Below, in pieces: positions 6,601 through 7,014 of a stretch of DNA of 7,014 nucleotides; position 1 is the stretch's first letter, and the number at the start of each line of letters is the position of its first letter. The notes under the pieces are model-generated. The model was not told the origin of the DNA and did no database searches. It saw only the letters and a list, made by a program, of their open reading frames with translations. Source of the DNA: Thermoplasmata archaeon (lineage in GTDB: Archaea > Thermoplasmatota > Thermoplasmata > Lutacidiplasmatales > UBA184); contig JASHSA010000181.1 of NCBI GenBank assembly GCA_030037035.1, positions 1-7,014 on the forward strand, written 5' to 3'. A program made the translations under genes and the position numbers.

Positions 6601-7014
6601 GCGCCGGCCGATCCGCTTCGGCTACTGGCTGCCGGTCTTCGGCGGCTGGCTCCGGAACGTGGAGGACGAGCGGATGGAGGCGAGCTGGCCGTACGTGCGC
6701 GAGCTGGCCGTCCGCAGCGAGGAGCTCGGCTTCGACCTCACCTTGGTCGCCGAACTGAACCTGAACGACATCAAGGGCGTGCGGGCCCCCGCGCTCGACG
6801 CCTGGTCGACCGCCGCCGCCCTCGCGGCCGTGACCCGCCGGCTCGAGCTCATGGTCGCGGTGCGACCGACCTTCCACCTTCCGACGCTGCTCGCCAAGCA
6901 GGCGGCGAACATCGACCGCATCAGCGGAGGACGGCTCGCCCTCAACGTCGTGTCGTCCTGGTGGGAGGAGGAGGCGCGGATGTACGGCGTCCCCTTCGAC
7001 GCCCACGACGAACG
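6587..7014 (+). CDS. Luciferase-like flavin-dependent monooxygenase (SsuD/SfnG-type), 3' end cut by the window edge
   Basis: The frame from TTG 6587 gives 142 codons to the window edge, about 40 percent of a normal family member of 350-380 residues. It opens with the first barrel strand (IRFGYWLPVFGGW, residues 9-21), followed by EELGFDLTLVAEL, a helix ALDAWSTAAALAAVT, the strand RLELMVAVRPTFHLP, and LLAKQAANIDRISGGRLALN continuing to VVSSWWEEEARMYGVPFDAHDER. The IDxxSGGRLxxNVVS and HDER segments are typical of the alkanesulfonate (SsuD) and dimethylsulfone (SfnG) monooxygenase group, which use reduced FMN and oxygen. F420-dependent relatives share the fold, so cofactor and substrate are open. 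No ATG or GTG precedes the first strand in this frame after the coding context, and a later ATG (6674) would remove that strand. The 14-base overlap with the ATP-grasp gene implies translational coupling and a shared pathway. Confidence 0.85.
   Translation, partial: MPADERRPIRFGYWLPVFGGWLRNVEDERMEASWPYVRELAVRSEELGFDLTLVAELNLNDIKGVRAPALDAWSTAAALAAVTRRLELMVAVRPTFHLPTLLAKQAANIDRISGGRLALNVVSSWWEEEARMYGVPFDAHDE

Noticed and set aside
3759..6758. Plus-strand open frame of 999 codons spanning two genes
   Set aside because: It overlaps the thermopsin and ATP-grasp genes in another frame and reads as Arg/Gly/Pro/His-rich sequence with no motifs, a product of high GC at third codon positions.

Overview
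This 7.0 kb, strongly GC-rich window reads as chromosomal DNA of an archaeon, most plausibly a GC-rich member of the Thermoplasmatota. The basis is a thermopsin-type (peptidase family A5) secreted protein, a family known mainly from acidophilic archaea. It carries C-terminal repeats of the kind 'V-T-F-x-E-S-G-L-P-x-x-T-x-W-x-V', which are common in Thermoplasmata surface proteins. Shine-Dalgarno sequences are missing or weak before most starts, and there are plausible TATA-like elements. The lineage is an inference from protein families, not from a marker gene.

Layout. (1) Positions 1-639, minus strand: the 5' part of a HAD-superfamily hydrolase that runs off the left edge. (2) Positions 640-963: a divergent intergenic region holding the likely promoter of the next gene. 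(3) Positions 964-4983, plus strand: a 1339-residue secreted modular protein made of a signal peptide, a probable pro-segment, a thermopsin domain, a beta-sandwich linker, a right-handed beta-helix (NosD-like) section and six Ig-like repeats, with no membrane anchor at the C terminus. (4) Positions 4984-5583: about 600 bases with no convincing gene, a recurring CCCGAGC motif and a possible promoter for the next unit. (5) Positions 5584-6600, plus strand: an ATP-grasp ligase of the RimK-like type. (6) Positions 6587-7014, plus strand: the start of a luciferase-like flavin monooxygenase (SsuD/SfnG-type), cut by the right edge. Its reading frame begins at a TTG inside the end of the ATP-grasp gene.

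The protease is probably an extracellular enzyme for protein or peptide scavenging or for cell-surface work. It does not obviously connect with its neighbours. The ATP-grasp and flavin monooxygenase genes overlap by 14 bases and are almost certainly co-translated. Together they look like a small carboxylate-amine (or similar) ligation plus oxidation module whose substrate cannot be read from the sequence. That pair and the architecture of the giant thermopsin are the most interesting parts of the window.
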